Of a stretch of DNA of 6,439 nt, positions 5,646-6,439 are shown piece by piece; position 1 is the first letter of the stretch, and every line of letters starts with the position of its first letter. The stretch is from Thermoleophilia bacterium (lineage in GTDB: Bacteria; Actinomycetota; Thermoleophilia; Miltoncostaeales; Miltoncostaeaceae), in contig JAEMRL010000145.1 of the NCBI GenBank assembly GCA_016463385.1, positions 1 to 6,439 on the forward strand, read 5' to 3'. The position numbers were made by a program, and so were the translations under genes. Below the pieces are notes generated by a model. The model made no database searches. It was not told the origin of the DNA and was given only the letters and a program-made list of their open reading frames with translations.

Positions 5646-6439
5646 TCAGCCGAGGGGATCCTCGGAGCACACCACCCGGTTCTCTTCGTCAAATCCGACC
5701 GAAAGGTTGAGCGCCGTCGCCTCGAGGACGATCTCTCGCCCCCCGCAGGAGATCTCCACGCCGGGATGGGCGACGTCGGCGGTCAGCCGCCGCGGGCCCC
5801 CGACCCCCTCCAGCACGACCCGGACAGGAGCCCCCGCGGGGGCGCCGAGCTCGGTCGTGACGAGCATCCCGTGCACCCGCACGGTGCCGCCGCGGACCGT
5901 CGCGCCGGCCCCGTGCGCGCGCAGATCGCCGCCGATGTCGGCGTCGACGTTGTAGGTGCCGTGACCGGTGAGGATCAGGCTGCCGCGGGTCTGCACCCGG
6001 CACGCCTGGAGGTAGGCGGCCTCGACGTCGGAGGTGTGGCTGGCCGTGCTGCGCATCATCAGGACCGCGCGCGAGAGCGCCTGCCCGGCGGCGCGGACCG
6101 ACTCGACGGTGACGAGGTCGCCCCGCGTCGCGGCGCCCACCGCCTCGGCGGCGGTCGTCACCGCGCCGCTGACACGCTCCTCGACGGCGACGCCGGGGCC
6201 GTTGAGCACGCGCACCGCGTCCGAGAGCGCCCGCGGGAGGTGGGAGAAGCGGCTCGTGAGCACGGCGCGCAGCGCGTCGCGCTCGGCCAGGCGCCGGCCC
6301 CCGGCGACGGCCGAGGCGACCAGCTGGGCGGCCATCACGGCCGCCGAGACGATGTCGGCGTCGGCGTCGGCCAGGGTCACCAGCAGCGACCGGTGGGCGC
6401 TCGCGAGCGCCCCCGCGTGGATCTCCGAGCCCACGCACG
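5646..6439 (-). CDS. FapA/DUF342-family polymer-forming protein, C-terminal part (5' end beyond window)
   Basis: The frame is open to the right edge. From a possible GTG at 6434 it gives 262 residues, but family members are much longer, so this is probably the C-terminal half. The first residues (GSEIHAGA) match a beta-helix repeat of the family, which supports truncation by the window. Residues about 12-140 are an Ala-rich helical insert containing RFSHLP (62-67). Residues 145-210 return to short beta-helix turns: VQTRGSLILTGHGTYN, VRGGTV (180-185) and ELGAPAG (195-201). The end has the DUF342 closing signature, here AHPGVEISCGGREI (222-235). This order (repeat, helical insert, GxGxYN-type turns, VYPGV-like end) is what I recall for Firmicutes DUF342 proteins found with motility genes. 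The Vibrio FapA promotes polar flagellation through the glucose phosphotransfer protein EIIA; whether this one does so is unknown. It precedes flhB by 74 bases. Confidence 0.8.
   Translation of the reverse strand, partial: CVGSEIHAGALASAHRSLLVTLADADADIVSAAVMAAQLVASAVAGGRRLAERDALRAVLTSRFSHLPRALSDAVRVLNGPGVAVEERVSGAVTTAAEAVGAATRGDLVTVESVRAAGQALSRAVLMMRSTASHTSDVEAAYLQACRVQTRGSLILTGHGTYNVDADIGGDLRAHGAGATVRGGTVRVHGMLVTTELGAPAGAPVRVVLEGVGGPRRLTADVAHPGVEISCGGREIVLEATALNLSVGFDEENRVVCSEDPLG

Noticed and set aside
4465..5955. A plus-strand frame of about 496 codons opposite flhB and the FapA-like gene
   Set aside because: It is antisense to clear genes, low-complexity in translation (His/Asp/Arg repeats) and crosses the intergenic gap without a credible start or ribosome site.
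6432..6434. GTG at 6434 as the true start of the FapA-like gene
   Set aside because: The frame stays open to the window edge and the residues right at this point already match a DUF342 beta-helix repeat, so the gene most likely begins outside the window.

Overview
The window is GC-rich (roughly 70% by eye) and carries a compact flagellar gene cluster. All the genes lie on the minus strand and are transcribed from right to left. In transcription order they are: the 3' half of a FapA/DUF342-family gene (cut by the right edge), flhB, flhA, flhF, a YcgR-like PilZ-domain gene, and the 5' part of an unrecognised small two-helix membrane protein gene (cut by the left edge). Gene density is very high. 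Three junctions overlap by 1 to 4 bases and the two intergenic gaps are 27 and 74 bases. There is no stretch over 300 bases without a gene. I see no RNA gene, mobile element, CRISPR array or integration site.

The composition, the GTG starts and the Ala/Gly/Arg-rich proteins point to a flagellated high-GC Gram-positive, for example a motile actinobacterium or a deep-branching actinobacterial class such as Thermoleophilia. This placement is an inference from style, not from a marker gene. The FapA homologue has the helical-insert architecture I associate with Firmicutes relatives, and the flhB-flhA-flhF order is the one seen in Bacillus and Clostridia.

Functionally, FlhB and FlhA are the cytoplasmic-facing switch and export gate of the flagellar type III secretion apparatus, and both keep their family hallmarks (an NPTH autocleavage site in FlhB, the FHIPEP core in FlhA). 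FlhF would set flagellar position or number, and FapA has been linked to polar flagellation in Vibrio. The PilZ protein would brake or tune the motor in response to cyclic di-GMP. The small membrane protein is translationally linked to the PilZ gene and may work with it.

The most notable points are these. The FlhF has an intact P-loop and TKLD motif but has lost the DTYR-type G2 motif and the arginine of the DTAGR G3 motif. The FlhG/YlxH partner gene that usually follows flhF is absent here. A FapA-type gene sits where fliR often precedes flhB. A hairpin lies in the fapA-flhB gap.
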